In this document: positions 61,737-64,000 of the stretch, one piece after another
Position numbering within the stretch: position 1 is the first letter of the stretch
How the letters are laid out: each line of letters opens with the position of its first letter
Source: Casuarina equisetifolia
Taxonomy: Eukaryota; Streptophyta; Magnoliopsida; Fagales; Casuarinaceae
Assembly: GCA_028551475.1 (NCBI GenBank)
Contig: CM052357.1
Coordinates: 26,495,745-26,559,744, forward strand
DNA length: 64,000 nucleotides
Direction: 5' to 3'
The notes under the pieces: model-generated
What the model was told of the DNA's origin: nothing
The model's input: only the letters and a program-made list of their open reading frames with translations
The model's database searches: none
Position numbers and translations under genes: made by a program

Positions 61737-61900
61737 CAATGCCTTCCCCAAATCCTAAAATCTTCTAATCATAAGAAATCATAGTCTAAGTCTAAAGAAG
61801 AACTAAGAAAAGTCGGAAAACTCTAATCACTATTGTCTAATGATTTCATCTATTCTTACCCTTTTAAAGCATGCATTTTGTCCAACTACTATACAACTAA
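61440..61900. repeat. Gene-flank repeat R, copy 4
   Basis: Closest to copy 3 at 52550-53340. It includes an AT microsatellite (about 61687-61733) inserted where copy 3 reads CATATCAATGGTG. It stops near 61905, where Copia coding sequence begins without an LTR between them. Confidence 0.7.
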
Positions 61901-61904
61901 ACTA

Positions 61905-64000
61905 GTTTATAGTTTATAAACTTTATGATATTGAGAAAAATAAATTTTTTGTGAGTTGTGATATTTATTTTCATAAGAATGTTTTTCCTTTTACAAACAT
62001 AGAGACCGGGTCCCATTCTTTAGAATTCTCTATGATGCCATCTCAAGATGAAGAGCCTGCACAATAAGTTATTAGAGTTAACCCCAATTCAAATGCTCTG
62101 GTAATCCCTCCTACACAATCAAATCCCATTCCTAATACTACTACTAATGCTACACTAAATATTACCATTTCCAGTACATTAAACAACTAACCTAATGATT
62201 CTACCTTGGAGATTCTAGATCTTCCTTCTACATTGCCTTCTGTTTTCACTTATGATGAGATAAAGGATGATCCTTCCTTATTAACCATGCCTGATCCCAT
62301 AATCGCTCCATCACTTCCTAGATGATCTAATAGAATTTCTAAGCCACCTATATGGACTCAAGATTATGTCTGCAACAATGTCATCAGTTCATCCATACAG
62401 TACCACATCTTTGACTATGTAACTTATACACATTTACCCATTCCACATTAGCACTTCATAGCAACTATTTCACCTAAGATAGAACTTTTGTTCTACCATA
62501 AAACAGTTAAGGATTCTAGATGGCGAGATGTCATGGATCAAGAAATGAAAGCATTAGAATCGAATGGAATATAGAAACTGGTAGACTTACCACCACGGAG
62601 AAAACCCATAAGATGTAAATGGTTATACAAGATTAAATATCATGATGATGAGAGTATTGAGCGCTTTAAGGCTTGTCTAGTAGTGAAAGGTTATAGTTAG
62701 ACAGAAGGGATCGATTATCATGAGACTTTCTCTCCTACAGTAAAATTGGTGACAGTTAGAAGTGCATTATCTATTGCTTCACAACATAAATGGACTATTC
62801 GACAAATGGATGTCCATAATGCATTTCTACATGGAGACTTAGATAAGGAAGTATATATGAAACTACCACTTGGGAGTCGTTTTGAAGGGGGATCCAAAGT
62901 ATGTTCGATTGTGGAAATCTTTATATGAGTTAAAGCAAGCTTTACAATAGTGGAATGAAAAGTTTACAAAAGCTCTAGTATCTGCTAGTTATTGACAATT
63001 GTTGTATGACTATTCTCTTTTTACTAAAGGACAAGCTGGTAATATTGTTTTAGTGCTCATATATGTGGATGACATCTTAATTACTGGTGATGATACACAA
63101 GAAATTGAGGCTATGCAAGCTTATCTTCATTCTACATTTTGAATCAAAGATTTATGAGAGCTCAAGTATTTTCTTGGGATTGAGATCCTTTGAGATTCAA
63201 ATGGCATGCATCTCAATCAACGTAAATATATCTTAGAATTGATTTCTGAGTTGGGACTGTCAGTTTTAAAGTCTGTTGGAAATCCCATGGAGACAAATAT
63301 CTTATTTACTAGCTTGAAATATGATGAGTAAGTTCATCCACAAATAGATGATCCACCATTTGAGAACATCTTGAGTTATCAGTAATTGATTGGTAACCTA
63401 AATTATCTTAATATGATACACCCTGACATAGCTTTTCTAATACACCTTTTAAGTTAGTTCATACATGCTCCCAAGTGATTCCATTAGAAGACAGTTTTCT
63501 GCATTGTTAAGTATCTCAAATGAATAATAAGGCTTGGTTTATTCTTTCCTTCAGATAGTGATTTTCTCTTGCAAGCTTTCTGTGATGCCAACTATGCAAA
63601 ATGCCCTATGACACGTCGATTCACTACTGGCTTTTGTCTTACACTTGGACATTCAGTAATTTCTTAGAAAAATAAAAAAGCAAGCAGTTGTGACTTTTTC
63701 TTCAACGGAGGCCGAATATAGGGCCATGACAATCACTACTTGTAAGATCGTTTGGGTGGTTGGTCTATTAAAAGATATGGAAATTAATGTTACACAGCCA
63801 ATGTTGTTATATTGTGATAATGAGGTATCGTAAACATTGGCAGAAAACCCAGTCTTTCATCAGAAGACCAAGCACATAGATGTTTCTTGTCATTTTATTC
63901 GAGAAAAAATATGTCATGGTTTAATTAGGACAATACATATTGGGAATGGTGATCAACCTGTAGATATTTTAACCAAGGCTTTAAAGACAAATCAACACTA
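61905..64000 (+). pseudogene. Ty1/Copia reverse transcriptase and RNase H, decayed
   Basis: Begins mid-element with VYKLYDIEKNKFF (post-integrase text) near 61912. The RT start PPIWTQDY is near 62345, followed by WLYKIKYHDDESIERFKA near 62620-62670 and [19 protein letters not shown] in the open frame 62746-62928. The catalytic motif IYVDDILITG lies near 63059-63088. RNase H text (CDANYAKCPMTRRFTTGF near 63580-63635; the usual WAGCP is altered) extends to KTKHIDV-like text near 63870. The frame shifts after 62928 and contains many stops. The 3' LTR, if any, lies beyond the window. Confidence 0.88.

Overview
This is a stretch of plant nuclear DNA, almost certainly from a dicot; the species cannot be read from the sequence. 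The evidence is AT-rich, repeat-dense intergenic DNA, GT-AG introns, plant-type Ty1/Copia, TRIM and L1-type LINE elements, and plant-specific cyclic nucleotide-gated channel (CNGC) genes. There are no tRNA or rRNA genes, CRISPR arrays or bacterial operons.

The only host genes I can support are three tandem CNGC genes, all on the minus strand: CNGC-a (14141-21470), CNGC-b (37760-42842) and CNGC-c (53805-59254). All follow one seven-exon plan, with a 20-base first exon followed by exons for S1-S3, S4, S5-pore, filter-S6, C-linker, and CNBD plus IQ motif. Adding the exon lengths keeps frame in a (726 codons before the stop) and b (724). Copy c has lost the donor of exon 1, carries a TRIM element at the exon 2 acceptor, lacks one base at the end of exon 2, stops early, and reads GNT instead of GQN in the selectivity filter. 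It is probably a pseudogene, or a gene rescued only by unusual splicing.

The genes sit in a degraded segmental triplication. Block X (7.1-8.6, 28.9-33.3 and 44.6-49.9 kb) lies downstream of each gene, and promoters of shared ancestry lie upstream. A shorter repeat, R, occurs four times near the gene ends (12.95, 43.73, 52.55 and 61.44 kb). Because the units can be compared, several insertions have an intact empty site elsewhere in the window: a LINE in intron 2 of CNGC-a, a Copia element upstream of CNGC-a, two solo LTRs with 5-bp target duplications (30986-32476 and 47866-48297), the TRIM in CNGC-c, and a palindromic pair of LTR-leader fragments (45251-46452).

The rest is decayed Copia sequence: 1-1705 (+), 2823-7091 (-), 22181-26281 (-), 33276-37360 (-), 50330-51220 (-) and 61905-64000 (+). 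All carry many stops and frameshifts and I treat them as dead. I found no clearly new molecular system. The most interesting signals are the unequal fates of the three channel copies and the way retroelements have altered their exon borders. All comparisons were made by eye.
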